From contig NZ_KB900614.1 in the NCBI RefSeq assembly GCF_000379065.1, positions 394,421-458,420 on the forward strand: a stretch of 64,000 nt of DNA, written 5' to 3'. Made by a program: the position numbers and the translations under genes. Below are positions 8,927 through 17,315 of this stretch, piece after piece. Origin of the DNA: Salinispora mooreana. Lineage in GTDB: Bacteria; Actinomycetota; Actinomycetes; Mycobacteriales; Micromonosporaceae. Position 1 is the stretch's first letter; each line of letters starts with the position of its first letter. The notes under the pieces were generated by a model that worked only from the letters and a program-made list of their open reading frames with translations, made no database searches and had not been told where the DNA came from.

Positions 8927-10676
8927 CCCAGCCACCGCGACTCAGCCGAGCGGCGCCAACTCCGGCATGGCGGCCTTCACTCAGGAATGGGCGAACGCGC
9001 TCACCGGAACAAGCTACCTGCCGATGACCCAGGCACAGCTCAAGAAGCTGCTCAACCGCCTCGCCCGGCAGCTGGCGACGGCCCTGCTCGCCGAGCCGTT
9101 CGACCTGCGAGCCGGTCAGCGCGTCGGCACCGAGCTGGTCGCCGCGCACATCGCCTCCGCCGAGGCGCTCGGGCGTACGGTTGAGGTCGTTCAGCTCCGC
9201 CTGGTGCGCGATCTGGGCCTGGTCGCCGAGGACGTTACGGACCGGCTGGCCCGGTTGCTCGCCGCCGTGACCACCGGCTACACCCGGGCACTGCGCGACC
9301 GCACGCTGGACGAGCAGGAGTCGATCCGGCGGGCCGCGATGGCGCAGCGGACGGAGGCCGAACGGGCGCTCCGGGCCAGTGAGGCCCGCTTTCGGCACCA
9401 GGCCACCCACGACGCGCTCACCGACCTGCCAAACCGGAATCTCTTCACCGAGCGGCTCACCGCGGTGCTGGAGGCGCCGCAGCGGGACACCGACCGGGTC
9501 GGCCTCTGCTTTCTCGACCTGGACCAGTTCAAGCGGGTCAACGACCTGCATGGACACCAGGCCGGTGACCGGGTGCTCACAGAGGTGGCCAACCGACTGC
9601 GGCAGGCCCTCGCCGGGCATCTGGTCGCCCGACTCGGCGGCGACGCGTTCGTCATCCTGATCGAACGCACCGGTGGCACCCGGGACGTGATCGCGGTGGC
9701 AGAGGCGGCCCTGGCTGCCGTACACGAACCGGCCGCGGTGGCGGGCCAGGAGGTGACGGTGCGGACCAGCATCGGCATCGTGGAGCGGCAGGTCGCGGGC
9801 GCCTCCGCGAACGAGCTGATGCGGGCCGCTGACTGCACCCTGCACTGGGCCAAGGCAGCCGGCGGCGGTCGCTGGACGCTCTACGATGCCGAGCGCGACC
9901 GCCAAGAGCTGACCCGCCAGGCGCTGACCGCGGCGATCCCGCCCGGACTGGACCGGGGCGAGTTCTACCTCGACTACCAACCACTTGCCTCCCTGCGCGA
10001 CGGCCGTCTGCTGGGCGTGGAGGCATTGGTGCGCTGGCGGCATCCCGAGCTGGGCGTCCTACGCCCGGACAGGTTCATCGGCCTCGCCGAAGAGACCGGA
10101 TTGATCGTCCCGCTCGGTCGGTGGGTGCTCGCCGAAGCCTGCCGGGCGGCGGGCAGCTGGTCGGTGACCGGCGGAACGCCGTTCGTCAGCGTCAACCTGG
10201 CCGTCCGGCAGGTGCACCGGCCGGGCCTGGTAGACGAGGTCCGAAACATACTGCGGTGCACCGGGCTGCCACCGGAACGTCTCCAGCTGGAGATCACCGA
10301 GAGCGCCATGATGAGCCCTGCCGAGGAGCCGGTGCGGGCGCTGCGCTGCCTCGCCGACCTCGGTGTCCGCATCGCCATCGACGACTTCGGCACCGGCTAC
10401 AGCAACCTGGCGTACCTGCGCGACCTACCGGTCACCGAGTTGAAGGTGGCTGGGGAGTTCGTGGCCGGGCTGCGCGCCCAGGAGCCCCAGGCAGACGAAC
10501 GGATCGTCGCGTCGTTGGTCTCGCTGGCCCACGCACTCGACCTGACCGTCACCGCCGAGGGGGTGGAGACGGCCGGGCAGGCCGAGCGGTTGCGGGCCAT
10601 CGGCTGCGACGCCGGCCAGGGCTGGCACTTCGGCCGTCCAGAACCTGCTGACCGGATCCTGGCCCGACTGTCCTGA
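8919..10676 (+). CDS. GGDEF-EAL protein, degenerate cyclase site, intact EAL site
   Basis: 585-residue soluble two-domain protein of cyclic-di-GMP metabolism. Residues 1-150 are an uncharacterised helical sensor-like region, possibly coiled-coil at 130-160. The GGDEF domain (about 160-325) reads GGDAF at 240-244, so the catalytic glutamate is alanine and cyclase activity is doubtful. The EAL domain (about 335-585) keeps EAL (368-370), the Asn of SVNLAV, LEITE (457-461), DDFGTGYS (488-495), the Lys of TELKV, AEGVE (546-550) and Gln567. It is therefore predicted to be a c-di-GMP phosphodiesterase, perhaps with the GGDEF domain as a GTP sensor. No membrane segment is seen. The start overlaps the methyltransferase gene by 8 bases. 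Confidence 0.9.
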   Translation: MASPATATQPSGANSGMAAFTQEWANALTGTSYLPMTQAQLKKLLNRLARQLATALLAEPFDLRAGQRVGTELVAAHIASAEALGRTVEVVQLRLVRDLGLVAEDVTDRLARLLAAVTTGYTRALRDRTLDEQESIRRAAMAQRTEAERALRASEARFRHQATHDALTDLPNRNLFTERLTAVLEAPQRDTDRVGLCFLDLDQFKRVNDLHGHQAGDRVLTEVANRLRQALAGHLVARLGGDAFVILIERTGGTRDVIAVAEAALAAVHEPAAVAGQEVTVRTSIGIVERQVAGASANELMRAADCTLHWAKAAGGGRWTLYDAERDRQELTRQALTAAIPPGLDRGEFYLDYQPLASLRDGRLLGVEALVRWRHPELGVLRPDRFIGLAEETGLIVPLGRWVLAEACRAAGSWSVTGGTPFVSVNLAVRQVHRPGLVDEVRNILRCTGLPPERLQLEITESAMMSPAEEPVRALRCLADLGVRIAIDDFGTGYSNLAYLRDLPVTELKVAGEFVAGLRAQEPQADERIVASLVSLAHALDLTVTAEGVETAGQAERLRAIGCDAGQGWHFGRPEPADRILARLS

Positions 10677-10723
10677 CCGAGCACCGGCCGGGCTGAACCG
10701 GGTTTCCCGGCCCACCGCGTCGC

Positions 10724-11854
10724 TCAGGGGTGCAGGAGAGTGGACATCCGGGCGGCCTGGGTCTCCCACCGCCACTCGCGTTCGACCCAGTCCCGGCCGG
10801 CAGCACCGAACTGGCGGGCCAGGTCGCGGTCGGCGAGCAGGGTCGCCACCCGGTCGGCGAGCTGGGCCACGTCCCGCCCCCGCACCACGAAGCCCGTCTC
10901 GCCGTCGCGCACCGCATCCGGCGCACCGCCCGAGTCGCCGGCCACCACGGGCAGCCCGGTCGCGGAGGCCTCCAGGTAGACGATGCCCAGCCCCTCTACG
11001 TCCAGGCCCCGGTTCCGGGTACGACACGGCATCGCGTACACGTCGCCGGCAGCGTAGTGCGCGGGCAGCTCCGCCGCCGGCACCGTGCCGGTGAAGACCA
11101 CGTCCCGCTCGACGCCGACCTGCCGGGCCAGCTTCCCCAGCCCGTTCCGGTACGGCCCACCCCCGACCATCAGTAGTGCCGTGTCCGGGACCCGACGGCG
11201 GATCTCCGGCAACGCCCGGATCAGCGTGTCCTGCCCCTTTCGCGGCACCAGCCGGGACACACAGACCACGACCGGTCGGTCAACCAGCCCCAGCCGCGCC
11301 CGCACCGAGTCACCCCGGACGGTCGGGTGGTAGGTGTCGAGGTCAACACCGGGCGCGAGTCGACGCAGCTCGGTCACCCCACGCAACGCGCGGTCCAGTC
11401 GGAGCCGGGTGTACTCACCCAGGTACGTGGTCACGTCAACGTCCCGGCCGATCCGGCGGAGCGCGGAACGGGCACCGGGCAGCGCTGCCCAGCCAATCTC
11501 ATGCCCGTGGGTCTGCGCCACCACCCGCCGGACTCCGGCCCGACGTCGCAGGCCGGCGGCGAGCAGCCCGAGTGGTGCCGCTGCACCGAACCAGACCGTG
11601 TCGCAGTCGTGTGCCCGGGCAAGCTGGGCGACCCGCTGGGCCACCGGTGGGGTGGGCAGCAGCACCTTGGTGTCTTCCCGCACCACCTCGAAGGGCTGGT
11701 CGGCGTCGAACTGCTCGGCACCGCGCCAGCTTGAGGCGTAGACCACCACCGAGCCCACGGGCTGGCGCACCGCGAGACCATGCACGAAAGACTGGATCCC
11801 CCCGGGCCGGGGCGGGAAGTCGTTCGTGACAAGCAACGTCCGGCTCTCGCTCAT
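10724..11854 (-). CDS. pimB: GT4 glycosyltransferase, PimB'-like mannosyltransferase
   Basis: GT-B fold glycosyltransferase of family 4, 376 residues. The N-terminal acceptor loop PPRPGGIQSFV is characteristic of GT4 enzymes. The donor-binding half has VSRLVPRKGQDTLIRALP, the basic pair that binds donor phosphate, and the E-x7-E type segment EGLGIVYLEA. Its position beside fadD15 and the SRPBCC gene matches mycobacterial pimB' (Rv2188c, from memory), which adds the second mannose to phosphatidylinositol monomannoside using GDP-mannose at the inner membrane face. The exact acceptor is inferred from synteny. Its ATG overlaps the stop of the M48 protease gene by 4 bases (ATGA), indicating coupling. 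Confidence 0.8.
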   Translation of the reverse strand: MSESRTLLVTNDFPPRPGGIQSFVHGLAVRQPVGSVVVYASSWRGAEQFDADQPFEVVREDTKVLLPTPPVAQRVAQLARAHDCDTVWFGAAAPLGLLAAGLRRRAGVRRVVAQTHGHEIGWAALPGARSALRRIGRDVDVTTYLGEYTRLRLDRALRGVTELRRLAPGVDLDTYHPTVRGDSVRARLGLVDRPVVVCVSRLVPRKGQDTLIRALPEIRRRVPDTALLMVGGGPYRNGLGKLARQVGVERDVVFTGTVPAAELPAHYAAGDVYAMPCRTRNRGLDVEGLGIVYLEASATGLPVVAGDSGGAPDAVRDGETGFVVRGRDVAQLADRVATLLADRDLARQFGAAGRDWVEREWRWETQAARMSTLLHP

Positions 11855-13110
11855 CGGCTGGTCTTCCTGGCGTAGGCGCGGGCGGCGGCGATCCGCTCCA
11901 CGGTGGACGGGTGACTGGCGGAGTAGAGGTATCCCAGCCGGGGTGGGTCGGGGTCGGCGAGGTTGATGCCGGCGAGTCGGCGCTGCATCGCCACAAAGGC
12001 GCCCGGGTCCTTGGTCAGCGCCAGCGCGTGTGTGTCGGCCCGCGCCTCGATCCGACGGGAGATCAACGCCTGCGCCGGCGTGGCAACCAGGCCGGCCACC
12101 GTCACCAGCGCCAACAGCAACGGGAAGGCGCGCGGTTGGTCAATCGAGTCGACCCCAGCCATCCGCAGCAGCGGAGCGACGAACCCGAGCAGGTAGAGCG
12201 CCACCACTAGCACCGCCGCGCCCAGCGCGCCGGTCAGCATGCCGATCACCACGTCCCGGTCTTTGGCGTGCCCCAACTCGTGGGCCACCACCGCGGTCAC
12301 CTCCTCCGGGGTGGCTTCGCGCAGCAGGGTGTCGTAGACGACGATCCGGCGGGTCGGCCCCAGCCCGGAGACGTAGGCGTTGACGGCACGGGTGCGTCGG
12401 GAGGCGTCCGCCACCAACACGTCCCGGACCGGTACGCCGTCGCGGGCCGCCAGCTCCATCAACTCTGTCCGCAGTGGGCTGGGCGCCAACGGGGTGAACC
12501 GGTTGAACACCGGCTCCACCAGCACCGGGAACACGAACGACAGGAGCAGCACCAACCCGGCTGCCCCAGCCGCACCGAGCGCCCACCACCAGCGCGGCGC
12601 CAGCCGGATCACGGTGTAGAAGCCGCCCAGGGCCACTGCCCCGATGACCGCACTGACCGCGTACGACCGGAGCAGGTCGACGGTCCAGCCACCCCAGCCG
12701 TTGGTGGCCAGCCCGTAGCGAGTGAGCACGGTGTGTCGCCAGGCGGCGAGCGGCAGCGTCATCAGGTCGGCGACGAGCACCACGGTGAGCCCGCCGAGCA
12801 CCGCCTGCGCGGCCCAGTGCCCACCGAACGGGCGGCCGACCAGCTCGACCAAGCTGCTGCCCAGCGGGGTGAGCCCAAGCGCGAGCGCCACCAGCAGGCC
12901 GACACCGAGCGCCGCCCAGCCGCCGGGCCGCAGTGCCGCCCGGAACTCCCGCCCCCTACTCACCTGCTCTTCTGGCAGCTCGTCCAAGGCGGCGAGTTGG
13001 TCGGCCCGCGGGGCCGGCGGGCGCTGCCACGGGATCAGCACGGCGGCGGTGACAGCCAGCGCAGCGACCAGCCCGAACAGCGTGAGCAGGGCCCAGCCAC
13101 GCGGGCTCAC
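11851..13110 (-). CDS. M48-family integral membrane zinc metalloprotease
   Basis: Membrane zinc protease of the Ste24/HtpX superfamily (CAAX protease type), 419 residues from the GTG at 13110. An N-terminal helix and further hydrophobic segments surround the zinc site VVAHELGHAKDRD (HExxH). A downstream EARAD segment supplies the third ligand glutamate. Family members cleave misfolded membrane proteins or prenylated peptides; the substrate here is unknown. Three starts are possible. GTG at 13110 overlaps the stop of a 21-codon leader ORF as GTGA and makes the protein begin just before its first membrane helix. ATG at 13161 has no spaced ribosome binding site. The downstream mannosyltransferase overlaps by 4 bases. 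Confidence 0.85.
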   Translation of the reverse strand: MSPRGWALLTLFGLVAALAVTAAVLIPWQRPPAPRADQLAALDELPEEQVSRGREFRAALRPGGWAALGVGLLVALALGLTPLGSSLVELVGRPFGGHWAAQAVLGGLTVVLVADLMTLPLAAWRHTVLTRYGLATNGWGGWTVDLLRSYAVSAVIGAVALGGFYTVIRLAPRWWWALGAAGAAGLVLLLSFVFPVLVEPVFNRFTPLAPSPLRTELMELAARDGVPVRDVLVADASRRTRAVNAYVSGLGPTRRIVVYDTLLREATPEEVTAVVAHELGHAKDRDVVIGMLTGALGAAVLVVALYLLGFVAPLLRMAGVDSIDQPRAFPLLLALVTVAGLVATPAQALISRRIEARADTHALALTKDPGAFVAMQRRLAGINLADPDPPRLGYLYSASHPSTVERIAAARAYARKTSR

Positions 13111-13172
13111 CGGATCGCCCCCCGGCCCACGGTGCCGACGGACCCGCCCGCAGCGCGCCATTCCCGCGTCAT
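13107..13172 (-). CDS. Possible 21-residue leader peptide before the M48 protease
   Basis: A short frame starts with ATG at 13172 behind an excellent GGGAGGAG site and runs 21 codons (MTREWRAAGGSVGTVGRGAI then R). Its TGA at 13109-13107 overlaps the GTG chosen for the protease in the arrangement GTGA. This geometry is typical of translational coupling. Nothing in the peptide is recognised, and it may be a real small protein, a regulatory leader, or simply a sign that the ribosome binding site serves a differently placed protease start. Confidence is therefore modest. Confidence 0.35.
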   Translation of the reverse strand: MTREWRAAGGSVGTVGRGAIR

Positions 13173-13289
13173 GCCTCTCCTCCCGCTGTGCGCGCCCATC
13201 GTAGTGGCCACCCGGTCACGACGGGCGGGGCGCACATACCACCGGCGAGGGCCGGACGATCGCGGCCACCCCCACCCCCACGGGCAGGG

Positions 13290-13496
13290 TCAGGCCGCCC
13301 GATGGCGGCGGCCGGGCCGGCGCACCGGTGGCCGGGACTCCGGCAGCACCTGCACGTCGAACCCGGCCCGAGCGAACACCTCGATCGCCCGCGCCTCGGC
13401 GGTGCCGAACTCCACGGGCTCCTCGAGCAGCGCGGTCACCAGGCAACCCGAACAGCCGCCTGCCCGGCCCGCGCACCCGCCACAGTCGATCAACAT
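13290..13496 (-). CDS. Small Cys-rich putative zinc-binding protein
   Basis: 68-residue protein beginning MLIDCGGCAGRAGGCSGC, with two CxxC pairs (Cys5/Cys8 and Cys15/Cys18) that look like a compact zinc knuckle or rubredoxin-like site. A short acidic helical segment ending near residue 50 follows, then a basic Pro/Arg tail. The ATG at 13496 has GGGAGG four bases upstream, a strong start. Similar short proteins with this cysteine pattern occur in other actinomycetes near the same genes, as far as I recall; no function is known to me. It lies between the NYN-domain gene (220 bp upstream) and the M48 protease (about 118 bp downstream), all on the minus strand. Confidence 0.7.
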   Translation of the reverse strand: MLIDCGGCAGRAGGCSGCLVTALLEEPVEFGTAEARAIEVFARAGFDVQVLPESRPPVRRPGRRHRAA

Positions 13497-13716
13497 CACG
13501 CCTCCCGCCGCGCCAAAGGTGATGAGGCCAGCAGGTCGCGCTCTCTGGTCACGCCCCACCCCCGCCTCTGCGAGGGTCTGCCCAGCACCATCGGTCACAT
13601 CGACGCTAGACACCGCGTATGACAGAACCCGGACAACTCGATCAACTCGCCGCCGAGACTCCCCGGGGGAGAAGCGGACTGGGGCGTGTCCCGCCCCGGC
13701 TGGGACCGCCAGCCGA

Positions 13717-15258
13717 TCAGGACCGGGCCAGCCGGCGCAGCAGCGCGTCGGCGCCCAGCGGGTAGGCACCGTGTCGGCGTACCCCATCGGCCACCTCCCG
13801 GTCCGCGGAGACCACCACCACCGGGCGACCCGACGGCTCGGCCCGGACCAGCCGCCGGATCAGCTCGTCGGCCGTCTCGCCCTTACGAGAGAAGAGCACC
13901 CGGACGCCGCGCGGACTCGGCGGCAGGCCGTGCATCCGCTCGGCGCCGTCGAAGACCACGGTTACCTCGTCGCCGGTCTGCGCGGCGATCCCACCCAGCC
14001 CGGTGATCAACCGCTTGCGCTGCTGCTCCAGCGACATTTCGCCGAAGCCCCGCTTGGTGACGTTGTAGCCATCCACCACCAGATGCGCCCGGGGCAGCGC
14101 GAGCAGCTGGTCCAACCGGGCCGGATCGTCGGAATCCCGGGCTCGGGTGGCGACACCCGGCACGGGAGCACCGGACTGGTTGGCGAAGGCGTCGGCGACG
14201 AAGTCGGCCGGCAACCGGTCCGCCGGATCCAACGCCAGCTCCCGCCGCAGTCCCACCGCGGCCCGACCGATCGTCTCCAGCAGCAGCCACAACCGGGCGT
14301 CGTCCACCGACCTGGACTCCTTGGCGCTGGCCCGGGCCACCCCGGCCGCCGCCTCCGCCTCGGCCAGCCGGGCCCGGGCCCGGCGCAGCTCCGCCTCGGC
14401 GTCCGCCGTCGCGCGCGCCGCCCGGCCCCGCTCCGTGGCGAGCAGCTCGCTCGCCCGGCGCTCTCGGGCCTGCGTCTCACGCAACGACCGGCCAAGCTGC
14501 CGCGACTCCTCCCGGAGTTGGCCGAGCTCCTCGCGGACTCGGGCCAGCTCGTCGCGGAGCTTGTCTGCTTCGACCCGAGCCACCGCACGGTCGTGTTCTG
14601 CGCGGGTAGCCCGCTGCTCGGCCTCTCGGACCAGCTCGGCGGCGACTGCGCTGTCCGCCTCGGCCCGGACCGCCGCGCCGCTGGTCTCGATGAGGTCCCG
14701 CCACCCCCGCGGGCGCACCAGGTACGCCAGTGCCGCGACCTCCACCGGATCGGCGGCAGCCGGCGCGGTCCCCCCGACCACCGCCGCGCCGAGGTCACCG
14801 GCGTCGGCAAGCACCCGCGCGGCCACCCGCTGGCGAAACAGTGGGTCGCCGGTCAACTGGGTCGCGATCATCGGCGCGCCGAGCCGCGCCCGCCGGTTGG
14901 GAGCGAACTTGGCCACCCGGCGCAGCGGGACCGGCACCTCGTCCGCGGGCAGGCCGGGCAAGACCGCCGCGGCCAGCACCACGATCCGCTGCCGGACCGG
15001 CTCCGGCAGCACTGGTTCCGGACCATCCTCCGCGGTGAGGTCGTCGGCGGACGGCGTGGGGTCGGTCCCGCTGCGGGGTCCGGAACCGGACGCACCGGCG
15101 GTGCCGGTGACAGCCGGGCTGGCGGTGGACGCGGTGGCGCCAGCGGCAACCGGATCATCGAGAGTGCCCCCCGTACCCTCGATGCCCGGCTCCGGCGCAG
15201 CGTCGACCGACTCCTCCGCGGGGCGGTGGTCGTCGTCGTACGGTTCGGCGAGGGGCAT
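13717..15258 (-). CDS. NYN (YacP-like) ribonuclease-fold protein with coiled coil
   Basis: 513-residue cytosolic protein. The C-terminal ~170 residues form a YacP/Rae1-type NYN domain: the strand HLVVDGYNVTKRGF carries the first conserved Asp, VTVVFDGAERMHG the second, and VVVVSADREVADGVR the third acidic site. These PIN-like domains cleave RNA, in Bacillus on ribosome-associated mRNA. The middle (about residues 200-330) is a long Arg/Glu/Ala-rich coiled coil and the N-terminus is acidic and disordered. The coiled coil is an actinobacterial addition and may mediate oligomerisation. It is divergent from the DEDD/GIY-YIG nuclease gene, so two nucleic-acid enzymes share a control region. Confidence 0.85.
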   Translation of the reverse strand: MPLAEPYDDDHRPAEESVDAAPEPGIEGTGGTLDDPVAAGATASTASPAVTGTAGASGSGPRSGTDPTPSADDLTAEDGPEPVLPEPVRQRIVVLAAAVLPGLPADEVPVPLRRVAKFAPNRRARLGAPMIATQLTGDPLFRQRVAARVLADAGDLGAAVVGGTAPAAADPVEVAALAYLVRPRGWRDLIETSGAAVRAEADSAVAAELVREAEQRATRAEHDRAVARVEADKLRDELARVREELGQLREESRQLGRSLRETQARERRASELLATERGRAARATADAEAELRRARARLAEAEAAAGVARASAKESRSVDDARLWLLLETIGRAAVGLRRELALDPADRLPADFVADAFANQSGAPVPGVATRARDSDDPARLDQLLALPRAHLVVDGYNVTKRGFGEMSLEQQRKRLITGLGGIAAQTGDEVTVVFDGAERMHGLPPSPRGVRVLFSRKGETADELIRRLVRAEPSGRPVVVVSADREVADGVRRHGAYPLGADALLRRLARS

Positions 15259-15433
15259 GTGGCAAGTCTCCCACTGTCGCCCGGCTCACCGCCGAGCGAG
15301 TGAACCGGTATCTCGCAGGACTGTTGTCAACGCTCCTCCACCGCTGGAATCGGCGGTTCCAGGGGCGATGTGAGGCAAGGCTGCGGAGTCCGGGGGGGTG
15401 TGGTGTCGGACCGGGCCGTTAGCGTGCCCGCCG

Positions 15434-17191
15434 ATGGCACCGCAGAAATATGTTCAGGAGTTGTTAGCCGGTCTCGACCCCGCTGTCGGCGGCGTTGACC
15501 CGGCGCTACCGCTCTACGCGACCACCTTCGTCGTGGTCGACCTCGAAACCACGGGCGGCGCGCCGGACGGCGGCGGCATCACCGAGATCGGTGCGGTGAA
15601 AGTCCGCGGCGGCGAGCAGCTCGGCATGCTCGGCACTCTGGTCAATCCCGGCACTCCGGTCCCGCCCTTCGTCACCGTGCTCACCGGCATCACCCAGGCG
15701 ATGCTGCTGCCCGCCCCACCGATTACTGAGGTCCTGCCGAGCTTCCTCGAGTTTCTCTCCACCGACGCGGTCCTGGTGGCCCACAACGCCCCGTACGACG
15801 TGGGGTTTCTCAGGGCGGCCTGCGCGGCGCACGGCTATCGCTGGCCGAAGCCGCGGGTGCTGGACACGGCGGCGCTGGCCCGACGGGTGCTGACCCGCGA
15901 CGAGGTGCCCAACCGCCGGCTCGGCACCCTCGCGGCATATTTCCGCACCGCCACCCGGCCCACCCACCGGGCATTGGACGATGCGTTGGCCACCGTTGAC
16001 GTGCTCCACGGGTTGATCGCCCGGCTCGGTGGCCACCGGGTGCACACCATCGGCGACGCGATCGAGTTCTCCCGGGCGGTCACCCCGACGCAGCGACGCA
16101 AGCGGCACCTCGCCGAGGGCCTGCCCCACTCACCCGGGGTCTACCTGTTCCGGGGCACCGACGACCGCCCGCTCTACGTCGGCACCTCGGTCGACATCGC
16201 CACCCGGGTCCGCAGCTACTTCACGGCCGGGGAGAAGCGGGCCCGCATCTCGGAGATGCTCGCCGCCGCCGAGCGGGTGGAGGCGGTGGAGTGCGCCCAC
16301 TCGCTCGAGGCGGAGGTGCGGGAGCTGCGCCTGATCGGGACGCACGCCCCGCCGTACAACCGACGGTCGAAGTTCCCCGAGCGGGTGGTCTGGCTGAAGC
16401 TGACCGACGAGGCGTACCCACGGTTGTCGGTGGTGCGAAACCTGGCCCCGGGGGACGAGGCCTACCTCGGGCCCTTCACCTCCCGCCGCGCCGCGGAGCT
16501 CGCCGCGGCCGGCTTCCACGACGCGATACCGTTGCGGCAGTGCACGCACCGGCTGTCGCTACGGAAGGTCACGCCGGCCTGCGCCGTGGCCGAGCTGGGT
16601 CGCTGCCCGGCCCCCTGTGAGCACCGGATCACCCCGACGGAGTACGCGGACCGCGCGACGATGCCCTTCCGTACGGCGTGCGGCGGCGACCCGCAGGGCG
16701 TGGTGGACGCCCTGCTCGACCGGATCGAGACACTCTCGGCGGGAGAACGCTACGAGGAAGCCGCGGTGGTGCGGTCCCGGCTGACCGCCGTGCTCCGCGC
16801 GATTACCCGGATGCAGCGACTAGCCGCGCTCACCGGGATCGCCGAGGTGGTGGCTGCCCGGCCGGCACCGGACGGTAGCTGGGAGTTGGCGCTGGTGCGG
16901 CATGGACGGCTGGCCGGTGCCGGCGTATCTCCGCCCGGGATCCACCCACGACCGACGATCGCCACGATCCGGGCGACCGCGGAGACCGTAGCCCCGGGTC
17001 ACGGACCTACTCCGGCCGCCAGCGCCGAGGAGACCGAGCGCATTCTGTCCTGGTTGGAGCGTCCAGAAACCCGGTTGGTGGAGATGTCGTCCGCCTGGGC
17101 CTCCCCGGCTGCCGGTGCAGGCCGGTTCCGAGCCCTGCTAACGAAGGCGGCAAACGCCGCTTCCCACCAATTCTCGACCGAAAGCCCATGA
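15434..17191 (+). CDS. DEDD exonuclease fused to UvrC-like GIY-YIG nuclease
   Basis: 585-residue fusion, homologous by architecture and position to mycobacterial Rv2191. Residues ~15-200 are a DnaQ-like DEDDh 3'-5' exonuclease: VVDLETTG gives the first Asp-x-Glu, VAHNAPYDVGFL the next Asp, and HRALDDALAT the final His/Asp. Residues ~220-310 are a GIY-YIG domain: PGVYLFRGTDDRPLYVGTS, the Arg in ATRVRSYF, and the catalytic Glu in EVRELRLIGTH before PPYN. A UvrC-like cysteine-containing middle and a UVR-type helix pair (GERYEEAAVVRSRL) follow. The UvrC RNase H half is missing. ATG at 15434 is chosen as the start; no clear ribosome binding site is seen, so it may be leaderless. A role in DNA repair is likely. 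Confidence 0.88.
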   Translation: MAPQKYVQELLAGLDPAVGGVDPALPLYATTFVVVDLETTGGAPDGGGITEIGAVKVRGGEQLGMLGTLVNPGTPVPPFVTVLTGITQAMLLPAPPITEVLPSFLEFLSTDAVLVAHNAPYDVGFLRAACAAHGYRWPKPRVLDTAALARRVLTRDEVPNRRLGTLAAYFRTATRPTHRALDDALATVDVLHGLIARLGGHRVHTIGDAIEFSRAVTPTQRRKRHLAEGLPHSPGVYLFRGTDDRPLYVGTSVDIATRVRSYFTAGEKRARISEMLAAAERVEAVECAHSLEAEVRELRLIGTHAPPYNRRSKFPERVVWLKLTDEAYPRLSVVRNLAPGDEAYLGPFTSRRAAELAAAGFHDAIPLRQCTHRLSLRKVTPACAVAELGRCPAPCEHRITPTEYADRATMPFRTACGGDPQGVVDALLDRIETLSAGERYEEAAVVRSRLTAVLRAITRMQRLAALTGIAEVVAARPAPDGSWELALVRHGRLAGAGVSPPGIHPRPTIATIRATAETVAPGHGPTPAASAEETERILSWLERPETRLVEMSSAWASPAAGAGRFRALLTKAANAASHQFSTESP

Positions 17192-17226
17192 CCAACCAGC
17201 TGATCGGATGACGCCCGCTCGCATAA

Positions 17227-17241
17227 GCTGTTAACAACAGC
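17227..17241. promoter_or_regulatory. Operator-like inverted repeat upstream of the RSH gene
   Basis: GCTGTTAACAACAGC is a perfect inverted repeat with 6-base arms and a 3-base centre. It is AT-rich compared with its surroundings and lies 74 bases before the first base of the RSH start codon. A TANNNT-type hexamer TAAGCT overlaps its left edge (17224-17229), but no matching -35 box is evident. It could be a repressor site; no regulator is identified. Confidence 0.3.
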
Positions 17242-17315
17242 AGTCCTGCCTGTTTCTGGCCTGCTCCCGGCACCGGAGACGGTGGCCTGGGGGCCGGGGT
17301 GAGGAGGTATCCCTC

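Noticed and set aside
10686..10712. Short hairpin between the GGDEF-EAL and pimB' genes
   Set aside because: Only 7 base pairs with a 13-base loop, much weaker than the other terminators in the window.
12268..15303. 1,011-codon open frame on the plus strand opposite the protease and NYN genes
   Set aside because: It is antisense to well-supported genes, its product is His/Arg/Pro/Gln-rich without domains, and such long shadows are expected in DNA with about 90% GC at third positions.
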